Assembly (NCBI RefSeq): GCF_016900095.1 | Contig: NZ_JACJJP010000005.1 | Coordinates: forward strand, 1 to 64,000 | Length of the DNA: 64,000 nt | Source of the DNA: Gemmiger formicilis | GTDB taxonomy: Bacteria; Bacillota; Clostridia; Oscillospirales; Ruminococcaceae | Direction: 5' to 3' | Shown here: piece by piece, positions 1-7,583 of the stretch | How positions within the stretch are numbered: position 1 is the first letter of the stretch | How the letters are laid out: every line of letters starts with the position of its first letter | The notes under the pieces: generated by a model | The model's database searches: none | What the model saw: only the letters and a program-made list of their open reading frames with translations | What the model was told of the DNA's origin: nothing | Translations under genes and position numbers: made by a program

Positions 1-199
1 TTATAAATGGTATTTAATCACTTACAAAGTGTTAAATCACTGTAATTTCTCAGACACAATCGCTTGCGTCCTGTTGAATTACTTGTTTTTTTGGAATTGA
101 TTAAAGTGTTTTTCCAAACACTGTAAGGTTCCACAAGTTTCAGGTTTGTTCAATTTTCAAGGTCCTGCTTGGCGCCGCCCTCATCGGGACAGCTTACTT
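1..199 (-). other. rRNA operon leader (rRNA genes off the left edge)
   Basis: Read on the minus strand, this AT-rich stretch contains the phrase CTTGAAAATTGAACAAACC, typical of the antitermination/processing regions that precede 16S or 23S rRNA in Firmicutes. It lies directly downstream of two consensus minus-strand promoters. No tRNA or protein gene is visible. I read it as the leader of an rRNA operon whose 16S gene starts beyond base 1. The same phrase also occurs in 16S-23S spacers, but the promoter pair argues for the leader. Confidence 0.7.
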
Positions 200-228
200 A
201 TTATATCTCGTGAAGTTCTTTTTGTCAA
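200..228 (-). promoter_or_regulatory. rRNA operon promoter, proximal (TTGACA-17-TATAAT)
   Basis: The reverse strand has a perfect -35 TTGACA (223-228) and a perfect -10 TATAAT (200-205) separated by 17 bp, pointing off the left edge. The match is exact sigma-A consensus, as expected for a ribosomal RNA promoter. Confidence 0.85.
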
Positions 229-314
229 GCACTTTTTTGAGATTTTTTGAGCTGCGAAGTTCTTGATGAACTTCTTTTCTCAGCGCCTGCCGTCCCTCGC
301 GAGACGGTTTATTT

Positions 315-343
315 ATATTATCATGTCCAATCCGATTTGTCAA
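315..343 (-). promoter_or_regulatory. rRNA operon promoter, distal (TTGACA-17-TAATAT)
   Basis: A second minus-strand promoter has -35 TTGACA (338-343), a 17-bp spacer and -10 TAATAT (315-320). It lies about 115 bp upstream of the proximal promoter. Tandem promoters of this kind are standard for Firmicute rrn operons. Confidence 0.75.
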
Positions 344-395
344 CGCTTTTTTCTCCAAGTTTCTGCTTTTTTCTTCAAGATTCGATTTGCTCCTT

Positions 396-424
396 TTGAA
401 TTGCTTTTTTCTCCCTATTATAGT
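396..424 (+). promoter_or_regulatory. Candidate promoter of the CoaX-like gene
   Basis: TTGAAT (396-401), 17 bp, TATAGT (419-424), ending 74 bp before the start codon. It is divergent from the rRNA promoters. Plausible but unproven. Confidence 0.45.
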
Positions 425-498
425 AGTATTACGATAGAAGCGAAAGGCGGCCACTCCCGGCCCTTTTCCTATATATAAGGAAAGCAGGAGGCTCTTCC

Positions 499-1278
499 AT
501 GCTGTTGGCATTGAATATTGGCAACTCAAACATCACTTTCGGCGCCTATGCCCTGGACGGCAAGCTGGCGTTTTCTTCCCGGCTGTACGCGGATACCTCT
601 CTCAGCTCGGATGAACTGTGCTACAAGATCATCAGTATGCTGGATCTGTACGGTGCCGCTCCCGCCGATATCGAAGCGGTCATTCTGGCCAGCGTGGTGC
701 CGGTGCTCACAGGACGGCTGCGGGAAGCCTTGCAGAAGATGACCCAGGCCCCGATTATGGAAGTCGGCCCCGGATTGAAAAGCGGTGTGCGCATCCGGAT
801 GGACAACCCGGCTCAGCTGGGTGCTGAGCTGCTGTGCGCCGTGGTGGGTGCCCTGCGGCGCCACAAGCCGCCCTTGCTGGTGATGAACATGGACACCGCC
901 ACCACTCTGCTGGCCGTGGACAAGGAAGGAAGCCTGGTGGGGGGCATGATCTTGCCTGGACCCCAGCTCTCTCTGGCCGCCCTGGTCAAGAACACGGCTC
1001 AGCTGCCTCAGGTAGCCCTGGAAAATGCGCCCAAACGGTTGCTTGGCACCAATACCACCGACTGCCTGCACAGCGGCATGGTAAACGGTACCGCCGCCAC
1101 CCTGGACGCTATGGCCGCCAAGATTCTGGCCGAACTCCACGCTCCCGACGCCCCGGTTATTGCCACCGGCACCCTGCCGGCCAGCATCCGGGACGCCTGT
1201 GAAACCCCCATCGAATACCGGGACACCCTGATTTTGGAGGGCCTGTTTGCCATCTGGCAGCGCAATGTCCGGCACTGA
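499..1278 (+). CDS. CoaX-family (type III pantothenate kinase-like) protein, catalytic aspartates substituted
   Basis: 259 aa, the usual length for type III pantothenate kinase, which phosphorylates pantothenate in coenzyme A synthesis. The fold signature is kept: IGNSNI near the N-terminus, DTATT at 132-136, GGMILPG at 148-154, a TAQLP segment and GTNTTDCLHSG. However, the three acidic residues expected at the active site are all changed: the first motif has N6 where DxGNT has Asp, the GADR motif reads GAELL (E110, Arg lost), and the DxGTATT motif reads NMDTATT (N130). The protein may be a pseudoenzyme or may have another ligand. RBS AGGAGG at 486-491, 7 nt before the ATG. It appears monocistronic, divergent from the rRNA operon. 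Confidence 0.85.
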   Translation: MLLALNIGNSNITFGAYALDGKLAFSSRLYADTSLSSDELCYKIISMLDLYGAAPADIEAVILASVVPVLTGRLREALQKMTQAPIMEVGPGLKSGVRIRMDNPAQLGAELLCAVVGALRRHKPPLLVMNMDTATTLLAVDKEGSLVGGMILPGPQLSLAALVKNTAQLPQVALENAPKRLLGTNTTDCLHSGMVNGTAATLDAMAAKILAELHAPDAPVIATGTLPASIRDACETPIEYRDTLILEGLFAIWQRNVRH

Positions 1279-1301
1279 TTCTTTTTGTCCGCAAAATTCA
1301 T

Positions 1302-1330
1302 TTGCATTTTCGGGTAAGGTCTGCTATAAT
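1302..1330 (+). promoter_or_regulatory. tRNA-type promoter (TTGCAT-17-TATAAT)
   Basis: TTGCAT (1302-1307), a 17-bp spacer and perfect TATAAT (1325-1330), about 47 bp before the first tRNA-Arg half. This is the only strong promoter in the tRNA cluster. It probably drove the ancestral tRNA gene and may now read through to the intact copy at 1771. Confidence 0.75.
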
Positions 1331-1376
1331 AGTGTGTACCGGTTCGGCAAGAGCTGATTCCGGTACTATATGATGT

Positions 1377-1415
1377 GCGGTTGTAGCTCAGCTGGATAGA
1401 TCGTTCGGCTCCGAC
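1377..1415 (+). pseudogene. tRNA-Arg(CCG) 5' half, copy A (degenerate)
   Basis: The acceptor strand, D-arm and anticodon arm of a tRNA-Arg are present up to the anticodon loop CTCCGAC (1409-1415). The sequence then switches to unrelated DNA (aactgtggcac). The D-stem carries a mismatch (gatc where gagc is needed), so this copy is decaying. It has the best promoter of the cluster. Breakage exactly at the anticodon loop is the footprint of a tyrosine recombinase that crosses over there. Confidence 0.75.
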
Positions 1416-1499
1416 AACTGTGGCACGTTAGGCAATCGGCAAGAAATTGCTCGGCATAACGTGAAAAAGCAGGCGCATCACCCGGTGGTTCACGGTAGA

Positions 1500-1518
1500 C
1501 TGACCACGAATTGACCAC
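1500..1518 (+). repeat. Pair of TTGACCAC-type repeats, 11-bp period
   Basis: CTGACCAC at 1500-1507 and TTGACCAC at 1511-1518. The same pair with the same 11-bp period recurs at 1703-1721 and 33850-33868, each time upstream of a tRNA-Arg segment. I infer integrase arm-type binding sites at element ends. Confidence 0.55.
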
Positions 1519-1579
1519 CAACCCGATTTTCACAATTTTATACGATGAATCTCGTCCCAGCGACGATTTTCATAAATGT

Positions 1580-1618
1580 GCGGTCGTAGCTCAGCTGGAT
1601 AGAGCGTTGGACTCCGAC
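1580..1618 (+). pseudogene. tRNA-Arg(CCG) 5' half, copy B (left attachment site)
   Basis: An intact 5' half: acceptor GCGGTCG, D-arm with perfect GCTC/GAGC pairing, anticodon stem TTGGA and loop CTCCGAC (1612-1618). The matching 3' half is not here but at 34003-34040, whose TCCAA stem strand and CGGCCGC acceptor strand pair completely with this copy. The tRNA gene therefore appears split by about 32.4 kb of inserted DNA, with the anticodon loop as crossover core. Confidence 0.8.
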
Positions 1619-1702
1619 AACTCCGACACCCCACCGGGCGCAGCCGAAAAACCGCATAACCAAGCCATTTTTCGGCATCCCATCCTCCGGTTTTGTAGTA
1701 GC

Positions 1703-1721
1703 CTGACTACTATTTGACCAC
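1703..1721 (+). repeat. Pair of TTGACCAC-type repeats, 11-bp period
   Basis: CTGACTAC at 1703-1710 and TTGACCAC at 1714-1721, in the same orientation and spacing as the pair at 1500-1518. The DNA from here to the tRNA at 1771 resembles that leading to the half-tRNA at 1580 (shared cgtcc-agcgacg-ttttcata-atgtgcg elements). Confidence 0.5.
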
Positions 1722-1770
1722 TTACAACTCAATAGTTGAAATTCGTCCAAGCGACGTTTTTCATACATGT

Positions 1771-1847
1771 GCGTCCGTAGCTCAGTTGGATAGAGCGTTC
1801 GGCTCCGACCCGGAAGGCCGCTGGTTCGAATCCAGTCGGGCGCACCA
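1771..1847 (+). tRNA. tRNA-Arg, anticodon CCG
   Basis: A complete 77-nt cloverleaf. The acceptor GCGTCCG pairs with CGGGCGC, the D-arm is GCTC/GAGC, the anticodon stem TTCGG/CCGGA encloses loop CTCCGAC (anticodon CCG, codon CGG), the T-arm is GCTGG/CCAGT with TTCGAAT, and CCA is encoded at 1845-1847. It is the only intact copy in the cluster. No convincing promoter lies immediately upstream, so it may depend on the promoter at 1302-1330. Confidence 0.95.
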
Positions 1848-1848
1848 C

Positions 1849-1884
1849 AAAAAGACCGCTGTGTTTTCACATAGCGGTCTTTTT
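1849..1884 (+). terminator. Rho-independent terminator after tRNA-Arg
   Basis: AAAAAGACCGCTGTG pairs with CATAGCGGTCTTTTT, with a short loop and a T run. It begins 1 nt after the CCA of the tRNA. Confidence 0.85.
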
Positions 1885-1895
1885 GTATGGATTTT

Positions 1896-1922
1896 GGTTT
1901 GTGACACAATGTGTCACAAACC
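1896..1922. repeat. 27-bp perfect palindrome
   Basis: GGTTTGTGACAC (1896-1907) and its exact reverse complement (1911-1922) are separated by AAT. It lies just after the tRNA terminator. It could be a regulator or recombinase binding site; no gene context decides. Confidence 0.6.
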
Positions 1923-1952
1923 AAATCATATACAATATGATTTCGCAGGGCT

Positions 1953-2015
1953 GCCTTTCAGTCGATTTTCTGTTCCTCCAACCCCGCCCCAAATTCGCTG
2001 TTTGGGACGGGGTTC
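1953..2015 (+). repeat. 63-bp direct repeat, copy 1, with hairpin
   Basis: Nearly the same 63 bp recurs at 2861-2923. The right part (1980-2013) forms a strong hairpin, AACCCCGCCCCAAA paired with TTTGGGACGGGGTT. The two copies bracket the single gene at 2256-2738. Confidence 0.7.
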
Positions 2016-2255
2016 ACTCCCGCTGTACTGCCCTATCCGCCGATATTGTGAGATTGGAATCAGACTTGTTGATCTATAACGATCCGCTGGCCTATGTCAA
2101 GCTAATTTTGAATTGAGCCTATCATCCAACTTATAGTCTCCGCTATCGGCAAAACCAATCTGCATGCACATCATACTCAAACAAGTATAGGTGGATTGAT
2201 TTTTAATGCCTTGTTTAATAAACTGTTTGTATCGGATAACACAGGAGGTAAAACT

Positions 2256-2738
2256 ATGCGTGCAGCCGAAATGATTGCTGATGCTGAAAATGCACTCCGG
2301 ATGCTCGAAGAATGTGAGAATGAAGATGATTTTCGTGTTCTCTGGATTGCCTGTATGACTATTTTAAGAAGCGTGGGTCATGTGTTGGGCAAGGTTGATC
2401 ACGAGAATAAATGTCTTGCCGCCTCAATTGATTCATGGTGGAAAAATTTGAAAGCTAATAAAGACGAGATCATCTTCCATGAGTTCATTGAAAAAGAAAG
2501 AAATTTCTCCATCAAAGAATATACGTTCAACTATGGAGAGTATAGTGGGTGCAACTTGGTGATTAAGGACGAGAACAGAAAAACGACATTTTTTTCTGAG
2601 GCCGAAATACTTGAGGGACTTTATATACCAATGGTAAATGGCCCTTATGAAGGAGAAGATTGTAGAGATGTAATAAGAGAAGCGATTGATTGGTGGAAAC
2701 AACAACTTCAAAAAATAGAAAAGATGGCATATCTTTGA
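2256..2738 (+). CDS. Hypothetical protein, possibly HEPN-like
   Basis: 160 aa, with a strong AGGAGG RBS just before the ATG. I do not recognise the family with certainty. It looks all-helical: an N-terminal segment with RSVGHVLGK, a central SWWKNL, then FIEKERNFSIKEY. The FI-ERN-KEY pattern resembles small HEPN-type proteins of Firmicutes, but the usual RxxxxH histidine is absent (Lys instead), so RNase activity is not predicted. It is AT-rich compared with neighbours and stands alone between two 63-bp direct repeats, like a cassette. Confidence 0.6.
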   Translation: MRAAEMIADAENALRMLEECENEDDFRVLWIACMTILRSVGHVLGKVDHENKCLAASIDSWWKNLKANKDEIIFHEFIEKERNFSIKEYTFNYGEYSGCNLVIKDENRKTTFFSEAEILEGLYIPMVNGPYEGEDCRDVIREAIDWWKQQLQKIEKMAYL

Positions 2739-2860
2739 TGGATATAAAAGCCCACTTATCTTCTGGGTTTTGGATGCGGAATGTAAGTGGTTTTCTTGAA
2801 TTTCTTGTTCCAGATTTCAGAATAACTCGGAGTTGAAAAAACCTTCAATCGTTATTCCCA

Positions 2861-2923
2861 GCCTTTCGGTCGATTTTCTGCTCCTCCAAACCCGCCCCAA
2901 ATTCGCTGTTTGGGGCGGGTTTC
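2861..2923 (+). repeat. 63-bp direct repeat, copy 2, with hairpin
   Basis: Second copy of the repeat at 1953-2015, with hairpin AAACCCGCCCCAAA/TTTGGGGCGGGTTT (2888-2922). The compensating changes relative to copy 1 keep the stem paired, suggesting the structure matters, perhaps as a terminator. Confidence 0.7.
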
Positions 2924-3003
2924 GCTTTCATAGTACCGTTCCTCGCCCTTACCTCATCCCGCGCAACACAGGCCGTTTGCCGGCGACACGCGCCCTGATT
3001 TTC

Positions 3004-4182
3004 TCACAGGCCCATCGCCTCGCTGAGTTTCTGCCCGGCAAGGCGTTTATTTTTGTCAAAGGCATGGCTGTAGATGTCCAGAGTAGTGCTTGGCTGGGCA
3101 TGGCCCAGCAGGCCGGCCACCGTGCGCACGTCAACTCCCTGGGCAATCAGCATACTGGCATTTGTGTGTCGCAGGCTGTGCACGTTCAGGTTTTCCGGCA
3201 AGCCGTTCTCTCGCAGGATCTTCTTGAACCGGAAGGTGAACGTACATGGCACCATGGGGTCGCCATTGGGCTGCCGGAACAGATAGTCGTCCTGCGTGAG
3301 CGCACCGGCACCTTGCTGCTCCTTTTCCCATCGGCATTCTTTCTCCCAGGCGCGCAGTAGTTTGCAAAGGTCTTTTGAAAGGTAGACCACCCGTATTCCG
3401 GCTCGTGTCTTGGGTTCCTTGACCAGAATGGGCTGCCGGCTCAGCTTGACTACGTTTCGCTGAATGTGCAGTGCCCGCTGCCGCCAGTCTATGTCCGACC
3501 AGCGCAGGCCGCAGGCTTCGCCCCGCCGCATCCCTGTGGCAAGAATGAGCTTGTAGTACACTTCGTACTTCATGCTTTGGGTTTCCAGCGCCGCTATGAG
3601 TCGCCGCACAGTTTCCTCATCCGCAACCGGCCGTTCTTTGGGTATACCTTTTTTCTTATAAGCCCGCCATGCAGGGTTGTGGGTGATGTACCCAGCTTCC
3701 ACCGCATCGGACAGAATGCCACACAGGCAGGAATGGATGCCTTCCACCGTTTTCTCTGCCAGCATGTTTCCGGTATTTTCGTTTTTCTCCCGGCGCATAG
3801 CATCGTAGAAATCCCGGAAAATTTCTTTGTTCAGCTCTGTCAGCTTGTAATGTCCCAGAGCCGGTAGTATACGGCGAATGTCCTGCTTATCCCGAGTCAG
3901 CGTACTGGCTGCGAGTTTTCTCGGAGCCACCTGCTCAAGCCAAATCTCGATGTATTTGGCCAGGGTCATACTGTGATCCACCGGCTGGCCAGGGGTGTGT
4001 TTTACTTCCTGCTCATAGAGGACTGCCTGTTCGTTCAGCCACTTTTGCGTCTGCTTCGCTGTCAGACCCAGGGGCGGGTGGACGGTCTTTTGTGCCGGTT
4101 TCAGCCGGTTCCCCTGGTAATCATAGCCACGGGACACCACCAGCAGATAGCTGTTCTCGCCGCGTTTTCGGATGCTTGCCAT
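3004..4182 (-). CDS. Tyrosine recombinase/integrase (first of a dual pair)
   Basis: 392 aa site-specific recombinase. Residues 1-65 resemble an arm-binding AP2-like N-terminal domain, about 70-170 the SAM-like core-binding domain, and 185-385 the catalytic domain. The full catalytic set is present: R219 (TGMRRGE), K258 (EPKTR), H335 and R338 (HSLRH), H361 (LLGH) and Y371 (LDIYSH). The start is placed at MASIRKRG because AAAGGAG lies 10 nt upstream. It is transcribed toward the split tRNA, as expected for an element-end integrase, and is closely related to the protein at 43900-45075. It likely acts with the second recombinase at 4337-5530. Confidence 0.93.
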   Translation of the reverse strand: MASIRKRGENSYLLVVSRGYDYQGNRLKPAQKTVHPPLGLTAKQTQKWLNEQAVLYEQEVKHTPGQPVDHSMTLAKYIEIWLEQVAPRKLAASTLTRDKQDIRRILPALGHYKLTELNKEIFRDFYDAMRREKNENTGNMLAEKTVEGIHSCLCGILSDAVEAGYITHNPAWRAYKKKGIPKERPVADEETVRRLIAALETQSMKYEVYYKLILATGMRRGEACGLRWSDIDWRQRALHIQRNVVKLSRQPILVKEPKTRAGIRVVYLSKDLCKLLRAWEKECRWEKEQQGAGALTQDDYLFRQPNGDPMVPCTFTFRFKKILRENGLPENLNVHSLRHTNASMLIAQGVDVRTVAGLLGHAQPSTTLDIYSHAFDKNKRLAGQKLSEAMGL

Positions 4183-4300
4183 GTGTTGACCACTCCTTTG
4201 TGTGTTTTGGTACAACAAAGCATACCGACAACTGCGATACATTGCTATCACCAATCCTAACAAGAACGGGGTTCTCTATTTGCCACAATGCCACCAACAG

Positions 4301-4335
4301 CAACAGGGGCGACGGTTTACCCGTCGCCCCTGTTG
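4301..4335 (-). terminator. Strong 15-bp stem-loop between the two integrase genes
   Basis: CAACAGGGGCGACGG pairs perfectly with CCGTCGCCCCTGTTG around a 5-nt loop, directly after the stop codon of the upstream integrase. There is no clear T run on the minus strand, so it may be an mRNA-stabilising or weak terminator structure. Confidence 0.6.
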
Positions 4336-4336
4336 T

Positions 4337-5530
4337 TCATCCGGCAGACTCCGTATTCATTTGTTTCTGCTCACGTTCCCATGCTTCGTCCTCTGCCGGC
4401 TGGATCCACTCTGCCAGCACGGATGCAGCCTGCTGCTTGCTCTCCAACTGAGGATGACAGTAGGTGCGTTCCAGGAAGCTGGTGTCAGCATGGCCCAGCA
4501 GTTCCGCTGCCACCTGTTTGCTGGTATTGTTCTGCAACAGGTAGGTGGCGAAGAAATGCCGCAGGGTGTGCAGATGATATTCTTCGGGGAAGTCGTTCTT
4601 CTGGTAGAGCCTGCGAAGATGTCGGGTAAAGGAATCCGGATGCACCGGCCCTTCGGCAGTGGAGAAGATGTAGTCATCCGGCTGGATGATTCTCCCCTCT
4701 CTTGCCTGCTCCAAAAACAGCTCGCCCATGTAGTCGTGCACCAGATCCGGTATCACCACGGTGCGGGCGCGGTGGTTTTTGGTGCTGCTCTCCACAATGC
4801 CTTGGCCCAGCACAGAACTGCGGGAGTGCTGCACTGTCACGGCCCCGCCGCCGTGCAGATCGTTCCAGCGCAGGGCGCACAGTTCGCCCCGGCGCATCCC
4901 GGTGGCAATTGCGGTCAGATAAAACACCCGGTAGAGCAGTGGTTCCTGCAAGATGCATTGCAGCAGCTTGCGCATCTCGAACTCGCTGGGAATGCGCTGC
5001 ACCTTCTTTTCCACCTGGATACCTCGCACCCGATGGGCGGGATTGTAGAGCAGAATGTCGTTCCGCTTTGCGTCCTCCAGCACCGCCGAGACCGTTTGGA
5101 GGTACTTGCGCACCGTGACTTCACACACCGGTTCGCCGTTGCGCTTTTTCCGTTTGCGCAGCTCCGCACACATTTCTTCCAGAATCAGTGGTCGGAGCTT
5201 GTTCAATGCAATGCCGCCGATGTAGGAATAGACGATTTTCAACTCTCGCTGATAGCTGGCCAGAGTGCTGGGCTTGTAATGGGTCTGCCGTGCAAGCCAG
5301 CTCTCAGCGTACTGCTCAAAGGTGGTGCGGTCATCCTCATCCATCCCGCAGCGGTACCGTTTCTCCATTCGCTCGGCTTCGGCATGGACATATTGCATTA
5401 CACTTCGCTTGGGGATCTCCCTGGGCACGTCGATGGTGCGGCTCTGCATCCGCTTTTGTCCTCCGGGGCGGTACCCGTTGCAGACGGTGATCTTAAACTT
5501 TCGATCGCCCCTCTGCTGAATTGACGCCAT
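4337..5530 (-). CDS. Tyrosine recombinase/integrase (second of the pair)
   Basis: 397 aa. It carries R213 (TGMRRGE), K251 (TKNHRAR), H321 and R324 (HTLRH), H347 (LLGH) and Y357 (ERTYCH), the complete tyrosine recombinase set, so both members of the pair look active. An upstream ATG exists two codons earlier but overlaps AGGAGG; MASIQQRG, 6 nt after the RBS, is the better start and matches the homolog at 45281-46453. It is upstream of the first integrase on the same strand, 154 bp apart. The pairing of two different recombinases is conserved in both elements of this window. Confidence 0.92.
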   Translation of the reverse strand: MASIQQRGDRKFKITVCNGYRPGGQKRMQSRTIDVPREIPKRSVMQYVHAEAERMEKRYRCGMDEDDRTTFEQYAESWLARQTHYKPSTLASYQRELKIVYSYIGGIALNKLRPLILEEMCAELRKRKKRNGEPVCEVTVRKYLQTVSAVLEDAKRNDILLYNPAHRVRGIQVEKKVQRIPSEFEMRKLLQCILQEPLLYRVFYLTAIATGMRRGELCALRWNDLHGGGAVTVQHSRSSVLGQGIVESSTKNHRARTVVIPDLVHDYMGELFLEQAREGRIIQPDDYIFSTAEGPVHPDSFTRHLRRLYQKNDFPEEYHLHTLRHFFATYLLQNNTSKQVAAELLGHADTSFLERTYCHPQLESKQQAASVLAEWIQPAEDEAWEREQKQMNTESAG

Positions 5531-5791
5531 TGGCATCCTCCTCTCAAATCACTTGCCGACAGCCGGTGCTGACAACGGAGCTTTAAAAACTTTTCTTTTG
5601 CAGATCGGGCAAAAAGAGTTTTTCCAAAAAGTCCGTTGCCACCGTTGCCGAACACCGAAAAGTCGCTTGTTTCCGCCATTTTCTCCGGCAACGGACAGAT
5701 AGCAACGAAGAGAAGCCTTCTCCCCGGAACAGAATATCTCAGAAGGGCCGATCCTCTTTGTTGTCGCGTTTTGCCCAGCACGGTTGCCGGG

Positions 5792-7060
5792 TTATACCCG
5801 TTCCCAGCCTTTTTGCCGTCCGTAGGGACTGGGGAAATGTCGCGGGTTGGAAAAGGCTTTCCAGCCGGCGATGGTGTTGTTCATGATGTCGTTGATCTCG
5901 CGGATGTCCCGCTGTTTCGGTTCCTCGGTTGTGCGCCCCAATGCCTCCCGGAACAGCTGACGGGAGCAGACGATGCGCTCTCCGCACCGGTCCAGGTAGT
6001 CGGCGATGAGCCCGGCCTTGGTGTCCTCGGGCATGAAGTTCCATTGGTGCTGGCGCAGGTAGTCCTCCATCTCCCGGTTGAAGCAGAGCCGGAAGTCGCC
6101 GGAGCGATAGATTGCCATGGCCTGCGCCCACACCTGGGCCAGATAGGCCCGGGTGGCCGCCTCGTCTTCCAGCACGTGAATTTCCGCCCGCTCGGGGTGC
6201 ACCAACACCGGCACGAACCGTCGGTTGCCGGTGCGGTCCAGCGGCAAAAAGTCCAGCGTGTTGGATGAGCCGCAGAACACGCACTGGCGCAGCCGGTCGG
6301 CAGGATGGGTCTCGTAGGGGACCTTGTAGGTCTCCTTCTGCCGGCTGAGAAAAGCTTTGATTTCCTCGATGCTTCTCGCATTGGCTGTGGCGATCATCTC
6401 GGACATCTCGATGATCCAGTGTCCCTGCATTTTGCGGTACACGTTCTCATCATCCAGCCGTTTCAGATCGTCGGAGAACCAGTCGTCCCGGCCCGCCAGC
6501 AGGCGGAAGAAGGAGGACTTGCCTGATCCCTGGCCGCCCACCAGGCAAAGCATGAGTTCAAACTTGCAGCCAGGCTCAAACACCCGGCTGATGGCACCCA
6601 GCAAAAACAGCCGCAGCGCGGCTTCGGTGTAGGCGTCCTCGTCCGCGCCCAGAAAGCGGTGCAGGCAGTGCCGGATGCGATCTTCCCCGTCCCACACCAG
6701 GGAGTTGAGGAAATCCCGGACGGGATGGTAGCGGTTTTCATTGGCCACCACCATGACCGCGTCCTGCAGCTTCTTTTCCACCACCAGGCCATAGGTCTCC
6801 TCAAAGTACATGAGTAGGTACTTGATGTCCACATCGCTCAGGGGGGAGCTCTCCCGGTACCAGCCCAGGGACTTGACCACATCCACCTGCCCGGTGAGCA
6901 GGTTTTTGCAGATGGCCCCTTTCAGAAGCGGATCGCTTTGCAGTACCCGTTTGTAGTTCGCCATGGTGTTGGCGACCTTGCCGTTCTCCGTGTGTTCCAG
7001 GCTGAGTTCCACCGCCTCGGCGGGTGTCAGTTCCCGTGGTTCCTTTCGCATCTCATCCAC
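5792..7060 (-). CDS. VapE-family P-loop ATPase (element replication helicase/primase-associated)
   Basis: 422 aa, matching the virulence-associated E / phage replication ATPase family. Walker A GGQGSGKS is at 175-182 and a Walker B-like GHWIIEMSE at 213-221, followed by NTLDFLPLDRTGNRRF typical of the family. The family includes helicases of the D5/SF3-related group used by plasmid-like phages and islands for replication. It starts at GTG 7058-7060 with GGGAGG 12 nt upstream; ATG at 7049-7051 is an alternative. The 261-bp gap to the integrases shows no gene. It sits at the same relative position as the RepA-type ATPase at 46470 in the second element. Confidence 0.85.
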   Translation of the reverse strand: MDEMRKEPRELTPAEAVELSLEHTENGKVANTMANYKRVLQSDPLLKGAICKNLLTGQVDVVKSLGWYRESSPLSDVDIKYLLMYFEETYGLVVEKKLQDAVMVVANENRYHPVRDFLNSLVWDGEDRIRHCLHRFLGADEDAYTEAALRLFLLGAISRVFEPGCKFELMLCLVGGQGSGKSSFFRLLAGRDDWFSDDLKRLDDENVYRKMQGHWIIEMSEMIATANARSIEEIKAFLSRQKETYKVPYETHPADRLRQCVFCGSSNTLDFLPLDRTGNRRFVPVLVHPERAEIHVLEDEAATRAYLAQVWAQAMAIYRSGDFRLCFNREMEDYLRQHQWNFMPEDTKAGLIADYLDRCGERIVCSRQLFREALGRTTEEPKQRDIREINDIMNNTIAGWKAFSNPRHFPSPYGRQKGWERV

Positions 7061-7305
7061 CAGTATGCATCACCTCCCGCAGCCGTGCTTTTTCTGTTCC
7101 TGTTCCGTTTCTCGTTCCACATACCTCCTTTTGCAGTGGGCCCTGATGAGCCTTTTTTATAGCGCGCATTTTGACGGCGTTTGCACGCAAAGTTGACTTG
7201 TAGCGTGTCGCCTCCAAAACGGACACTTCCGAAATACACATTCGCTTTGCCGAACACGATACCGGCGCTTCGACCTCGTGGCCCAAGCAAAACGACGACA
7301 GGGGT

Positions 7306-7347
7306 TTGGGTTCTCCCAAGGCAAAATGCGTTTGGATATCCAAACGC
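7306..7347. promoter_or_regulatory. Hairpin plus 20-bp palindrome, conserved in both elements (possible oriT/origin or operator)
   Basis: TTGGG-TTCT-CCCAA (7306-7319) is followed by the perfect palindrome GCGTTTGGATATCCAAACGC (7328-7347) and then TATGCT-GCAAA. The palindrome core and its right flank recur at 47596-47611 upstream of the other replication gene, also beside a TTTGGGGA hairpin. The rest of 7061-7583 shows no supportable gene. I infer a cis-acting replication, transfer or autoregulation site. Confidence 0.5.
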
Positions 7348-7583
7348 TATGCTTGCAAATCGAGCCACCCTCCGGGAGAGATATTTTGACGTGTAACATC
7401 TATCCCACCACCCCTTATAAGCATAGCAAAAGGCAAGTACTATAAACCGGATTATAAGTTCGTTCTGTCATTTTTCTCGCTGTGTTTTCCAAACCTGTTC
7501 CAGATACAAAGCGCAGATTTTGGCCTGGAGCCGGCAAAGGATCCTTTCACCGGGCTCCTTGTGCTTGGTTGAGCAGCATCCTA

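Noticed and set aside
526-1275. Long minus-strand frame opposite the CoaX-like gene
   Set aside because: It is the antisense shadow of a GC-rich gene with a clear RBS, and its composition is unnatural (Gly/His/Gln-rich).
1538-1924. Minus-strand frame with GAPDWIRTSGLPGRSRTLYP
   Set aside because: This is the well-known spurious translation of antisense tRNA sequence, not a protein gene.
4186-4193. TTGACCAC next to the integrase start as another arm site
   Set aside because: Here and at 45077 the motif arises from the integrase ribosome binding region (AAAGGAGTGGTCAA), so its presence is explained by translation signals.
4202-5524. 440-codon plus-strand frame opposite an integrase gene
   Set aside because: Shadow of the recombinase at 4337-5530, whose full catalytic motif set and homolog prove the minus strand is coding. 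The same applies to 45215-46906.
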